64,000 nt of DNA, taken from Phytohabitans houttuyneae. Lineage in GTDB: Bacteria; Actinomycetota; Actinomycetes; Mycobacteriales; Micromonosporaceae. Position numbers and translations under genes: made by a program. The notes beneath the pieces were generated by a model that had not been told where the DNA came from, did no database searches, and worked only from the letters and a program-made list of their open reading frames with translations. The stretch covers positions 62,001-126,000 of the forward strand of contig NZ_BLPF01000002.1 of NCBI RefSeq assembly GCF_011764425.1. The letters are read 5' to 3'. Positions 47,406 through 56,794 of this stretch are shown here, one piece after another; within the stretch, counting starts at the first letter, position 1; each line of letters starts with the position of its first letter.

Positions 47406-48206
47406 CTATGAGGACTTGAGTGCGGCGGACAGCTCGGTGGACACCTCCTGGATGACCGACGCCGCCTGGTCGACCAGATAGAAGTGTCCACCCGGAAAGA
47501 TCCGCAGCCGGTAGCCGCCGGTCGTGTGCGCGGCCCAGGCGCGCGCCTCGTCCTCGTCGACCCGAGGGTCCACGTCGCCGATCAGCGACACCACGGGGCA
47601 GCTGAGGCGCTGCCCGGACGTGTGCCGGTAGCGCTCGATGGCGAGGAAGTCGCTGCGCACCGCCGGCAGGATCATCTGGACCAGCTCCGGGTCGCCGAGG
47701 ACGTCGCCGTTGGTGCCGGACAGCAGGCGCAGCTCGGCGAGGATCGCCTGGTCGTCGCGATCGCTGACGGTCTCGGGCCGGTACCTCGAGGGCGCCCGGC
47801 GGCCCGAGGCGAAGAACCGGACCAGCGGCGGTGCGCCGGCCGCCTCCAGGCGCAGCGCCACCTCGTAGCCGAGGATCGCGCCGAGGCTGTGGCCGAAGAA
47901 CGCCAGCGGGCGGTCGGTCAGCGGGCGCACCACCTCGGTGACGGCGTCAGCCAGCGCGGAGATGCTCTCGACGGGCTGCTCGGCACGGCGGTCCTGGCGG
48001 CCCGGGTACTGCACGGCGTGCACCTCGACGCCCGGCGTGAGGGCCGCGGAGACCGGAAAGTAGAAGCTGGCCGATCCGCCGGCGTGTGGAAAGCACACCA
48101 GCCGGACCCGGCTGTCCGGCGAGGGGTGGTAGCGCCGGATCCACAATGCCGAGTCCATTGTGGACGGTGAATGGTCGGTTGCCTGGCCGGCCGGCATGGT
48201 ACTCAT
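47406..48206 (-). CDS. Type II (editing) thioesterase
   Basis: 266 residues, alpha/beta hydrolase of the TEII family: FPHAGGSASFYFP near the N-terminus, nucleophile GHSLG (Ser about 107), and the late catalytic His in FPGGHFYL. Such enzymes strip stalled or wrong acyl groups from PKS carrier domains, and polyether clusters commonly have one. No TE domain is fused to any PKS here. ATG 48206 fits a leaderless transcript from the promoter at 48214-48242. ATG 48158 (MDSALWIRRY) is the alternative and is nearer the usual family start. Confidence 0.9.
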   Translation of the reverse strand: MSTMPAGQATDHSPSTMDSALWIRRYHPSPDSRVRLVCFPHAGGSASFYFPVSAALTPGVEVHAVQYPGRQDRRAEQPVESISALADAVTEVVRPLTDRPLAFFGHSLGAILGYEVALRLEAAGAPPLVRFFASGRRAPSRYRPETVSDRDDQAILAELRLLSGTNGDVLGDPELVQMILPAVRSDFLAIERYRHTSGQRLSCPVVSLIGDVDPRVDEDEARAWAAHTTGGYRLRIFPGGHFYLVDQAASVIQEVSTELSAALKSS

Positions 48207-48213
48207 GTGCCAG

Positions 48214-48242
48214 ATGCTAATCGGCGTGCGGAAAGCGGCCAA
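48214..48242 (-). promoter_or_regulatory. Sigma70-like promoter of the thioesterase gene, leaderless layout
   Basis: Minus strand: -35 TTGGCC (48242-48237), 17-bp spacer, -10 TAGCAT (48219-48214). The ATG begins 8 nt after the -10, so the transcript would start at or next to the start codon. No ribosome-binding site precedes this ATG, in agreement. Confidence 0.5.
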
Positions 48243-48350
48243 CCCGTAAGCATTGACGTGAACTGGGGATTGTCAGGGGTGTACGACCCACTGGGGGTTG
48301 GATAGCGTGAGTCGTGGAGAGGTGACGTACCCCGGTATGAAGGGACGCCC

Positions 48351-48584
48351 ATGATTGACACTCCTGACGCGATGTCCAATGGCGACGATCGCGTGATCAT
48401 CCAAGTCGTGCTTGAGGGCGGCCCGGCGACACTGCCGTCCGAGCTGCGCACCCATCGTGTCGCCAGCGTCGACGACAAGGTCAAGGTGCCGCACCAGGGT
48501 GGCTACGAGCACTTCGAGTACGAAGGGGCCGCCGGTGACCGGACGGTCTACCGCTGGACCGGGCGCACCCGCGTCGCCGAGTAG
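48351..48584 (+). CDS. Small DUF5988-like protein
   Basis: 77 residues with no signal peptide or membrane segment. The VVLEGGPATLPSELR and KVPHQGGYEHFEY segments and the ending RWTGRTRVAE resemble a family of small actinomycete proteins (DUF5988, as I recall it) of unknown function, often found near biosynthetic clusters. ATG 48351 is preceded by AAGGGACG. It is divergent from the thioesterase and ends at a strong hairpin. It could be a regulator or partner protein; the sequence gives no direct clue. Confidence 0.75.
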   Translation: MIDTPDAMSNGDDRVIIQVVLEGGPATLPSELRTHRVASVDDKVKVPHQGGYEHFEYEGAAGDRTVYRWTGRTRVAE

Positions 48585-48596
48585 ACGTACCACCAC

Positions 48597-48625
48597 ACGC
48601 CGCCGGCTTCCGTGGCCGGCGGCGT
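48597..48625. terminator. Hairpin terminator after the DUF5988-like gene
   Basis: Perfect 11-bp stem (ACGCCGCCGGC and complement) with a 7-nt loop, 13 bp after the stop. It separates this gene from the converging carboxylase gene. Confidence 0.75.
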
Positions 48626-48671
48626 ACGTGTGCGTGCCCCGCCGGCCGGCAGGCGCGGCGGGACAGGAGAG

Positions 48672-50095
48672 TCAGAGCGGCACGTTGCCGTGGTGCCCGC
48701 GCCCGGCCGGCGCCGTGGCGAGCGCCTCGGCCAGCCGCCGGCGGCTCTGCGCCGGCGCCAGGATCTCGTCCACCACGCCCAGCTCCAGGGCCCGGTCGAC
48801 GCTGCCGGCCGTGCGCTCGTACTCGGCGACGAGACAGGCGCGCAGCGCCTCCCGCTCCGCGTCGGGTGCCGCGGCGAGGGCTTTGCGGTGCAGCACACCC
48901 ACCGCCGCCTCGGCGCCCATCACGGCGACCTCCGCTTGCGGCCAGGCGAAGACCCTGGTGGCGCCGAGGGCGCGGGAGTTCATCGCGATGTAGGCACCGC
49001 CGTACGCCTTGCGGGTGATAAGCGTGACCCGCGGGACAACGGCCTCGGCGAAGGCGTAGAGCAGCTTTGCGCCTCGCCGGACGACCCCGTCCCGTTCCTG
49101 TCCCACCCCGGGCAGGTAGCCCGGGACGTCGGCGATCACCACGAGGGCGATGCCAAACGAGTCGCAGAGCCGCACGAAGCGGGCGGCCTTCTCGGCGCTG
49201 AGCGTGTCCAGGCACCCGCCCTTGCGGATCGGGTTGTTGGCGACCACGCCGACCGTACGGCCGGCCAGGCGGCCCAGGCCGATCACGATGTTCGGCGCCC
49301 AGCGGGTTGGAGTTCCTCGAACCCGCCGTCGGCCGGGTCGAGGATTGCCCGGATCAACGGCCGCATGTCGTAGGCGCGCCGCGGCCGGTCGGGCAGGAGC
49401 TGCCCGGGGTCCATGCCGTCCCACGGCTGGGCGAGGTCGAACCGGCCCGGCCGGGCGAACAGGGAGCAGAGGCGGCGGGTGCGCACGTACGCGTCGGCCT
49501 CCGAGTCGGCCATCACGTGTACCACCCCGGAGCGGCCGTGCGCCGCGGCGCCGCCCAGCCCTTCCATGTCGATCATCTCGCCGGTTACCTTGCGCACCAC
49601 GTCCGGCCCGGTGACGAAGACCCGGCCGGCGGGCGCCATGACGAGCAGGTCGGTGAGGGCGGCGCCGTACGCGGCTCCGCCGGCGGCCGGGCCCAGCGCC
49701 ACGGAGATCTGCGGCACCCGGCCGGAGGCGCGGACCATCGCGCTGAACATCGTGCCGATTCCGTGCATCGCCTCGACGCCATCGCCCAGTTTGGCGCCGC
49801 CGGAGTGCCAGAGCCCGACGACCGGCCAGCGCTCGCGGATTCCGCAGTCGATCGCGTCGACGATGCGCCGGCAGCCGTCCTGGCCGATCGCACCGCCCAT
49901 GGTGGTGGCGTCGGTGCAGTAGGCGACGACCTTCTGACCGTCGACCGTGCCGTGTGCGGCCAGGACGCCGCTGGTGTCAGCCGGATGCAGCGGTACGGGT
50001 GCCGCGTCGAACAGCTGCGCCAACCGCACCATCGGCGCCCGCGGATCCTCCTGCCCGGTCCCGGTCAAGGTCACCGCGTCGGCCGTAATGGTCAT
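48672..50095 (-). CDS. Acyl-CoA carboxylase beta (carboxyltransferase) subunit, one apparent frameshift
   Basis: Biotin-dependent carboxyltransferase of the AccD/PccB family: N-terminal half with [30 protein letters not shown] and FVTGPDVVRKVTGE; C-terminal half with GVVANNP, DVPGYLPGVGQE and RKAYGGAYIAMNSR. ATG 50095 has GGAGGG about 8 nt upstream. The frame breaks near 49302-49304, where a G run is one base short; adding it joins FEELQP to RWAPNIV and gives exactly 474 residues. It probably makes malonyl- or methylmalonyl-CoA for the PKS. No alpha or epsilon subunit is present, so those must be shared with housekeeping genes. A SARP-like promoter lies upstream. Confidence 0.88.
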
Positions 50096-50156
50096 CGGAC
50101 ACCCTCCGTATGCGGGCGCGCGGCGACCGGCCGGACCGGCCACCGTGGACCGGCTC

Positions 50157-50199
50157 AGCGTGCGGCAGGTGGCTAACGCCGCGCCTGCCGCGCGCTAAA
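50157..50199 (-). promoter_or_regulatory. Predicted SARP operator and promoter of the carboxylase gene
   Basis: Minus strand: GTTAGCC (50177-50171) lies 8 bp upstream of a -10-like CACGCT (50162-50157), and TTTAGCG (50199-50193) is exactly 22 bp away. The element 50152-50180 matches 44922-44950 upstream of the PKS at 23 of 29 bases, including the TCAGCGT core (plus strand) around the -10. Confidence 0.65.
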
Positions 50200-50205
50200 G
50201 CCTCA

Positions 50206-52920
50206 CTACTGATCACGCAGCAGGCTGACCGTCAGGTCGGTGCGCCGGCGCACGTGCAGCTTTCGGAACACGTTGGTCAGGTGCTGCTCCACCGTGCTCA
50301 CCGTGACGTGCAGCTTGCGGGCGATCTGAAGGTTGGTGTGCCCCTGCACGGCCAGCGCCGCCACCCGCTGTTCGGCGGTGCTCAGCTGCGCGGGGCCCTG
50401 CTCGGCACCTGCTCGGCGCTCCGCCTTGAGCGGCTGCGGCCGGTGCTCGGAGCGGCGCAGGGCGGCCACGAGCGGCTTGCGTTGCGCCTCGGCGGTGCCG
50501 CCGACCGCGCGCCGCGCCTCGTCGAGGGCGGTGACGGCGCGGGCCAGCTCCACCGGGTCGCCACCGGACCGCAGCTCCTCGGCGGCCTCTTCCAGGATGG
50601 CCGCCCGCTCGGCGGGCTCGGCGCCCGCGGCGAGGACCCGCAGCGACAGCCCGCGGGTGCGCCACTGGCTGTCGGCGAGCATGGCCAGCTGATCCTGGGC
50701 CAGCTGCCGGGCGATCTTCGCCTGCCCGAGCCCCAGGTACGCCTCGGCCAGGTCCGTGCGCCACGGCACGACGCCCGGCAGGTCCAGCCGCCAGGGGATC
50801 ATCAGGTCTCTGCACGCCTCGAACTCGGCGATGGCGGACCTGTAGTTTTCCCGGGCGAGGTGGTAGCGGCCGCGCGCACGCACGTACTGAAGCCCGTAGG
50901 GGGTCTGGAACACCGCTTCCGGCAATGGCCAGTGCAGCGCGTCGTGCTCCTGGTCGGTGAGCAGCAGGATCGACAGCGGCAGGCCCACGCGGACGCCCAG
51001 GCCGCGGGTGGAGGAGTAGGAGAGGGCGGCCCGTGCGTGGCGATCGGCGCCGGCGGGGTCGCCGCGCCGATAGCAGATCATCGCGTGTACCGCCGACAGC
51101 TGCGCGCACCAGGTCGGCACCCGGCGCCTGTCCGCCTCTTCCAGCATCGGCGCGCACCATCGTGCGGCGGCCTCGAGCCGGTCGCCGAAGACCAGCATCT
51201 CCAGCGCCGGCATGATCGTCGCGAAGGTGGTGTCGTCGAGCCGGGACTGCTGCAGCACCTCCTCGGCGTCGGCGAGGACCTCGTCGGTGAGCCCGTCGGC
51301 CAGGAGCCGGCCGACCAGCCCGGCCGCCCGCACCGACACGCTCCGGGTGGTGGCGCCGAAGGCCGGCAGTAGCGGCGGCAGGAGGCCACCGGGCACCCGG
51401 TCGGCGAACGCGGGAAAGGTGTATGCGAGCCGCGAGCGCGCGCTGTACAGCGCGGTGGCGGTGTCGAGGTCGGTGGCCGGGGCGGTCTTGGTGAGGTGGT
51501 CCAGCAGCTCGACCGCGTCTGCCGCCCGCCCGTGCCAGAGCAGGTAGTCGGTCAGCTCGACGGCCCGGTTGCCGGCCAGCGTGCCGGCGTGGGCGGCGGC
51601 GACCAGCTCGTCGAGGTTGCGGCTGGCTGTCCGTGTGTCCAACCGCCACTGCACCCGCGTCAGCGCCGCCTTCGTGGTCACCTGCTCCGCTTCGGTGGTA
51701 CTGGCGCGCTGGGCCAGCCGCAGGCACTCCAGCGCGTGGCTGGTGTCGTCGTGCTCCAGCGCGTGGTCGGCCGCCTCGCGTAGCACGGGCGCGGACCAGG
51801 CCGGTCCCACATGGCGGGCGGCGACCTCATGCCGGGCCACGGCGGGGGCCGGTGCGCCGCTCTTGTACAGCTGGTGGGCGGCGCGCGCGTGCAGCACCGA
51901 GCGCTGCTCGGGCGCCATGGCGTCGAGCACGGCCGCCCGTGCACGGCCGTGCCGGAACCAGCCGTCCCTCAGCAGACCCCACTCGGTGGCTGTGTCGATG
52001 GCGCGGGTCGCCGCCGCCGCGTCCACGTCCAGCAGATCGGTGAGCGCCGCGGGGGAGGCCGGCTCGGCCAGGGTCGCCAGCACCCGGGCCAGCCGCAGCA
52101 CGGTGGCGTCGCCGCGGTAGAGGCAGGTCGTGACGGCCTGAGCGAAGGCGTCTCCGGCGACGGGTCCGGGCAGTGACCGCCCGGTGGCTCGGCCGTCCTC
52201 GATCAGGGCGCCAAGCAGCAGCGGGCTGCCGCCGCTGATGTCGTGGTAGGCCGGGGCGATGGCGCGGGCGTCGCGCACGCCGAGCCTCTCGCACAGCACG
52301 GAGGTCACGCCGGGCAGCGTCAGCGGGCGGAGCCGGATGCGGTGACATTGTGGCTGGCTGAGCAGGTCGGCGCGGATGACCGGCCACGGCTGGCGGACCC
52401 AGACAGCCTCGTTGAAGACCATCATCACCGGGGCCCGGGCGGTGCGGTTGATCAGGTAGAGCAGGCAGTGCAGGGATGCCAGGTCGACGAAGTGCAGGTC
52501 GTCGACGCCGATCAGCAACGGTGTCCGCTCGGCGAGGTCCAGCAGAACGCCCGCCATGCCCTGAAGGACCTTCGCGGTGACCCGCTGCGTCGTCTCGGAG
52601 TCGTGGTCGTGCAGCATCGCGCTCATTGCGCCGTCGGACAGCAGCTGGTCTATCCGCTCGCGCTGCGTCGGCGTCAGGTCGGCGCAGGCGAAAAGTTGCT
52701 GCATGACGCCGAGTGGCAGCGTGCGCTCGGTGCGTGAGGCGGTCGCGGTGAGCAGGCTCATCCCGCGATCTGTCGCCGCCGCCGCGAAGCGGCGTAGCAG
52801 CTGGGTCTTACCCGAACCTACCGAGCCCGTCGTCAACACCACGGCACCCGTGCCGTCGAGGCAGCCGTCGAGCAGCCCGCTCAGGACTTGCGACTGCGTC
52901 CCCCGTTCGACAAATGCCAC
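50206..52920 (-). CDS. LAL-type (large ATP-binding LuxR) transcriptional regulator
   Basis: 904 residues. An N-terminal AAA+/NACHT-like ATPase has a Walker A at about residues 32-41 (GSVGSGKTQLL) and a Walker B-like LLIGVDDLHFVD. A long helical middle region follows, then a LuxR helix-turn-helix at the end (LSTAEQRVAALAVQGHTNLQIARKLH, then STVEQHLTNVFRKL). LALs are pathway activators in many polyketide clusters. The GTG start follows GGGGGAGG by about 4 nt. It is the last cluster gene on this side, and its stop lies 111 bp upstream of the carboxylase start. Confidence 0.92.
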   Translation of the reverse strand: MAFVERGTQSQVLSGLLDGCLDGTGAVVLTTGSVGSGKTQLLRRFAAAATDRGMSLLTATASRTERTLPLGVMQQLFACADLTPTQRERIDQLLSDGAMSAMLHDHDSETTQRVTAKVLQGMAGVLLDLAERTPLLIGVDDLHFVDLASLHCLLYLINRTARAPVMMVFNEAVWVRQPWPVIRADLLSQPQCHRIRLRPLTLPGVTSVLCERLGVRDARAIAPAYHDISGGSPLLLGALIEDGRATGRSLPGPVAGDAFAQAVTTCLYRGDATVLRLARVLATLAEPASPAALTDLLDVDAAAATRAIDTATEWGLLRDGWFRHGRARAAVLDAMAPEQRSVLHARAAHQLYKSGAPAPAVARHEVAARHVGPAWSAPVLREAADHALEHDDTSHALECLRLAQRASTTEAEQVTTKAALTRVQWRLDTRTASRNLDELVAAAHAGTLAGNRAVELTDYLLWHGRAADAVELLDHLTKTAPATDLDTATALYSARSRLAYTFPAFADRVPGGLLPPLLPAFGATTRSVSVRAAGLVGRLLADGLTDEVLADAEEVLQQSRLDDTTFATIMPALEMLVFGDRLEAAARWCAPMLEEADRRRVPTWCAQLSAVHAMICYRRGDPAGADRHARAALSYSSTRGLGVRVGLPLSILLLTDQEHDALHWPLPEAVFQTPYGLQYVRARGRYHLARENYRSAIAEFEACRDLMIPWRLDLPGVVPWRTDLAEAYLGLGQAKIARQLAQDQLAMLADSQWRTRGLSLRVLAAGAEPAERAAILEEAAEELRSGGDPVELARAVTALDEARRAVGGTAEAQRKPLVAALRRSEHRPQPLKAERRAGAEQGPAQLSTAEQRVAALAVQGHTNLQIARKLHVTVSTVEQHLTNVFRKLHVRRRTDLTVSLLRDQ

Positions 52921-53697
52921 CCATCCTCCCCCGTGTCATGTGGCGGTGACTTGTGGTCTCGTGGGCAAACCTCATCGTCGGTATGCAGGAACCCCATCGG
53001 TGTCGGCCATCCAGGGGCCGCTGGCGGAACGGCATAGGCGCCGACCGGCCACGGCAAGGATGGCGGGCCAATGCGACTTGGTCCGAGGCGTCAGAAACTC
53101 GAGCCGTCGCCAATGATGCCAGTCATCGCGGGAGGCACACAAGGTCATCGTCCTGTGACCACACGTACACAGATGTTATTTGCCTACACGTTCACCTAGT
53201 CCAAAAGTGTCTGGCCGGGGGATATGTGGCTCCGGCAACGTGTCGGAAACATAAATCGGTGACTCCGGCGCGGAGCTGTACGCGATCTTGGACACTCGAA
53301 CGTGGACAGTTGAACGTGGATTTGATAATTCACGAAAAGAGGGGGCCTGGAGCGTGAACCCCGGCGGTGAAGTCTTGGCGAAACCTTGGATTTCCGCTTG
53401 AGTGGGACGCTCTGTAACCGGCCGACTCACGCGACCGGAATGGTGCGGCGACAAGACTCCACGATGTACTCCCGATCGAATTCCCGTGCCTTATGCCTCT
53501 ACTGAAACGTTGTTTTCATGCAACGGACAGGGACATTGGTCCAACTCATATCGACGGGCTGGTCCGGCCCGCTGAGAGCTTCGCCTGGGTGCCCGGGAGG
53601 TACACATCGGTTCGGCCACATTTCCTGATCAAGTGATCCATGAGCGTCGATGTTGTGTGATGATCGATCCGTTCGGACGGTGCGGGGAGGGGATGTG
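52921..53697. other. Intergenic region, probable right edge of the polyketide cluster
   Basis: 777 bp without a convincing gene; lower in GC than the flanks. It should contain the divergent promoters of the LAL gene and of the iorA-like gene. I see a short direct repeat GAACGTGGA at 53298 and 53312. No tRNA, IS element or att-like repeat is recognisable. Confidence 0.6.
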
Positions 53698-54159
53698 GTG
53701 GGCGGTTACCGGTTGCACGTCAACGGTCGGCGTCAGGTGGTCGATGTCCCCGGCGACACCCCGCTGCTGTGGGCGTTGCGGGACGAGCTCGGGCTGACCG
53801 GACCGAAGTACGGCTGTGGCGTCGGTGCCTGCGGCGCGTGCGTCTCGCTCGTCGACGGCGCCGCCGCGCGGCCGTGCGTCCGGACGGTCGCCGACTCCGC
53901 GCAGGCCCGGATCACCACCATCGAGGGGATCCACGACCATCCGGTGCAGCAGGCCTGGCTGGAACTCGACGTCGCGCAGTGCGGCTACTGCCAGCCCGGC
54001 CAGATCATGACGGCCGTGGCCCTGCTCGCCCGCATCCCGGATCCGACCGACGCGCAGATCGTAGAGGCGTTGCGGGACAACGTCTGCCGGTGTGGGACGT
54101 ACCCGCGCATCCTGGCGGCCGTCCGCCGGGCGGCCGAGATCGCCCGGGGTGACCGGTGA
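53698..54159 (+). CDS. IorA-like [2Fe-2S] subunit of a molybdenum hydroxylase
   Basis: 153 residues from GTG 53698, with GGGGAGGGG about 5 nt upstream. It has the two iron-sulfur domains of the xanthine dehydrogenase small-subunit family: a plant-type ferredoxin loop (YGCGVGACGAC, then a fourth Cys in RPC) and the helical domain with QCGYCQPGQI and CRCGTY. It passes electrons from the molybdopterin subunit encoded next; the genes overlap by 4 bp. It is annotated by homology with isoquinoline 1-oxidoreductase alpha; the real substrate is unknown. Confidence 0.9.
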   Translation: MGGYRLHVNGRRQVVDVPGDTPLLWALRDELGLTGPKYGCGVGACGACVSLVDGAAARPCVRTVADSAQARITTIEGIHDHPVQQAWLELDVAQCGYCQPGQIMTAVALLARIPDPTDAQIVEALRDNVCRCGTYPRILAAVRRAAEIARGDR

Positions 54160-56198
54160 TCACCCGGCGGTCCTTCCTGACGGCGGGCGCGCTGGTGGTG
54201 GCCGTGCCGGTGGCAACGGCGGCGCGCCCCGCGAGTGCCGCACCCGGCGCCGAGCTGCCGGACCTGGCACCGACGGTGTTCGTCCGCGTCGACCGCCACG
54301 GCCGGGTGGTGGCGACGGTTCCGAAGCCGGACACCGGTCAGGGCGTGCGGACCATGGCCGCGGTACTGGTCGCCGAGGAGTTGGCCGTCGAGGTCGCCGA
54401 CGTGACGCTGGAGCAGGCACTCGGCGACACCGCGCGGTACGGCTCCCAGTCGGTCGGCAACTCCATGTCGAGCCGCCACCTCACCCAGCCCTTGCGCACC
54501 GCCGCCGCCACCGCGCGGTGCCTGCTCGTGGCGGCAGCGGCCGCGCGGTGGCAGGTGCCCGTCGCGGAGTGTGTCGCGCGGCGCGGACGGGTCGAGCATC
54601 CGGGCCGGCGGCCGCTGCACTACCGCGAACTGGTCGGTGAGGCAGCCGCGATCGATCCCGCCACCGTGCCGGTCGTCCTCACGCCGCCCGACCAGTGGCG
54701 GCTGATCGGCAGTACCCGCGCCGGAAGGGCCGACGCGCGCGCCATCGTCACCGGCCGCGCCCGCTACGGTGTGGAGTCCGCGCCTCCTGGCGGTCTGATC
54801 GCCGTCGTCGCGCGGCCGTCGTGGATCGGAGCGCAGGTCGACACGGTCGACGATGCCGCCGCGCGGGCCGTGGCCGGCGTGGTCGCGGTCATCCGGCTCA
54901 CCCCGCCGGGAGACGGGCAGGGCGGGGTCGCGGTCGTCGCGACCTCCACCGCCGCGGCGCTGCGCGGCCGGGACGCGCTGCGCGTCACCTGGACCGGCGG
55001 AAACCCGGCGGCCGACAGCCGCGCCTGGTTGGCGGACCTGGAGACGGCGCTGCCGCCCCTCGTGGGGACCCCGGACATGCTGCGCGTGTTCCGCATGCCG
55101 CTGCTCGCACACGCGCCGATGGAGCCGATGAACGCCACGGCCCACGTCACCGCGTCCGAGGTGCGGGTGTGGGCGCCGGTGCAGAACCCAGGCGGGCTGC
55201 GCACCCAACTGGCCGCGCAGCTCGGTCGGCCCGAGGCCGAGGTGACGGTGACACCGACGCTGGCCGGCGGCGCGTTCGGCCGGCGCATCGAAGTCGACCC
55301 GGTGCAGGAGGCGGTGGCCTGCTCGCGGACCGTCGGCCAGTCCGTCACCGTGCGGTGGACGCGTGACGACGACACCCGGCACGACTCGTACCGGCCGATG
55401 TCGGTGCACCGGCTCGGCGCGACACTCGGCCCGGACGGCGTGCCCACCAGCCGCGTCCACCAGGTGGCGACCTGGCCGTTGACCGTATCGCCGCCGTTCA
55501 GCAGCCCGGCGGTGGTCAGAGCCAGCGGCAACCACTTCCCGTACGCGGTGCCCGGCGAGGTGTCGGTGACGCTGCGACCCGCCCCGCTGCGCACCGGCTT
55601 CTGGCGCTCGGTCTACGCCGGTCAGTTCGCCTACGCCGAGGAGTGCTTCCTCGGGGAGATCGCCCGGCGCGGCGGACACGACCAGGTGGACCTCCGGCGC
55701 CGCCTGCTGCCGGCAGCCTCCCGCCTGCACGCGGTGCTCGACGCCGCGGCCCTTCGCGCTCCCGCGCCGGAAGCCGGGCAGAGCCGGGGCGTGGCATGCC
55801 ATCTCGAGTACGACTCGGCCATCGCGGTGATCGTCACCGCCGACCCGGCGGCGAGAAAGGTACTGCGGGTCACGGCGGCCGTCGACGTCGGCGTCCCGAT
55901 CCATCCCTCCGGCGTCGTGGCCCAGGTCGAGGGCACGGTGGTCGACGCACTGTCCACTGTGCTCGGTGCACAGATCACCGTGCGCGACGGCGCGGTCGTC
56001 GAGTCGTCGTTCCGGGACTACGCGTGGGCGCGCATCACCGATTGTCCCGACATCGACGTGGTCACCGTACAGTCGGACGCGCCCATCGGCGGGCTCGGCG
56101 AGCTCGCGTACCCACCGGCCGCGGCGGCGATCGCGATGGCGCTCGCAGGCAACGGCGAGCCGGTCACCGGAATGCCGTACGGCGTCGAGGTCGGCTGA
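54156..56198 (+). CDS. IorB-like molybdopterin-binding aldehyde/N-heterocycle oxidoreductase
   Basis: 680 residues. The N-terminus is a Tat signal (TRRSFLTAGALVVAVPVATA, cleavage probably after ASA near residue 29), so the folded enzyme would be exported. Family segments: PNTGQG-like KPDTGQGVRTM, PMEPMNATAHV, GGAFGRRIEVD and the late GGLGELAYPPAAAAIAMAL that carries the catalytic Glu. IorB proteins are the large single-chain type of the xanthine dehydrogenase family. The GTG start overlaps the iorA stop. No maturation chaperone (XdhC/MocA type) is in the window. Confidence 0.88.
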   Translation: MITRRSFLTAGALVVAVPVATAARPASAAPGAELPDLAPTVFVRVDRHGRVVATVPKPDTGQGVRTMAAVLVAEELAVEVADVTLEQALGDTARYGSQSVGNSMSSRHLTQPLRTAAATARCLLVAAAAARWQVPVAECVARRGRVEHPGRRPLHYRELVGEAAAIDPATVPVVLTPPDQWRLIGSTRAGRADARAIVTGRARYGVESAPPGGLIAVVARPSWIGAQVDTVDDAAARAVAGVVAVIRLTPPGDGQGGVAVVATSTAAALRGRDALRVTWTGGNPAADSRAWLADLETALPPLVGTPDMLRVFRMPLLAHAPMEPMNATAHVTASEVRVWAPVQNPGGLRTQLAAQLGRPEAEVTVTPTLAGGAFGRRIEVDPVQEAVACSRTVGQSVTVRWTRDDDTRHDSYRPMSVHRLGATLGPDGVPTSRVHQVATWPLTVSPPFSSPAVVRASGNHFPYAVPGEVSVTLRPAPLRTGFWRSVYAGQFAYAEECFLGEIARRGGHDQVDLRRRLLPAASRLHAVLDAAALRAPAPEAGQSRGVACHLEYDSAIAVIVTADPAARKVLRVTAAVDVGVPIHPSGVVAQVEGTVVDALSTVLGAQITVRDGAVVESSFRDYAWARITDCPDIDVVTVQSDAPIGGLGELAYPPAAAAIAMALAGNGEPVTGMPYGVEVG

Positions 56199-56794
56199 AC
56201 ACCCCGTCCATCGGCATCTTCGCGCGGAGGCCGAGCGGATTGTCTATACCGAGCGCTGGCTGCGACGTGAGGGGTTCGCGCCCCGCCAGGTCTGGCATCG
56301 CTGAAGAGGCTTCTTCCACAGCCCTGAGCAGACCGCGCGGCTGGTCCCGACGGATGGTCGCTGACGGTAGTAGGGCAGATCGTGGTCGTTTGCTGCCCTC
56401 CAGGGGCAGTAGACGTCCACGATCTGAACGGCAACCGGGGTTGGGCTCGGCCAGCGCGGAGGGTGAGGCCGCGGGAGCAACGGTCTGGACCACGACGGGC
56501 GTCGCGGTAGCCCCGATCTGTTTCGAATTGGATCTTCTGAGACGGCTCCACGGTCGCGCCGCACCCTGGCGCCGAAAGGTCGCTGGTCCGCGGGTGGCCG
56601 CGCGAGGTCGGTCCTGAAATGTGGACCGCGGGCGTGGCGTAACGGTTGGTCGCCGGCGCGTTCGGGCAGCTCAGACCTGCTGTCGCGAATGGTGGAGGTG
56701 GCGCAGCGCCGATCATCTTCCCAGTATTCCCACCTGGTTTGTAGGGTACGCACGACTGGGTCTGCCGGGCCCGGACGAGCGACCTGGAGGGGCG
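56199..56794. other. Intergenic region without recognisable gene
   Basis: 596 bp. Overlapping open frames exist on both strands, but none has family motifs or a ribosome-binding site. It probably holds the terminator of the iorAB-like pair and the promoter of the GntR operon. It could contain eroded coding sequence, since its GC pattern is between coding and non-coding. Confidence 0.5.

Noticed and set aside
48250-48310. CTGGGG/CAGGGG strings upstream of the DUF5988-like gene as another SARP operator
   Set aside because: Spacings are 11 and 17 bp without a consistent phase or a -10 at 8 bp, and the sequence differs from the TTAG-type sites.
56199-56794. Possible transposase remnant in the intergenic region
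   Set aside because: The open frames show no DDE or other transposase motif and I found no terminal inverted repeats.
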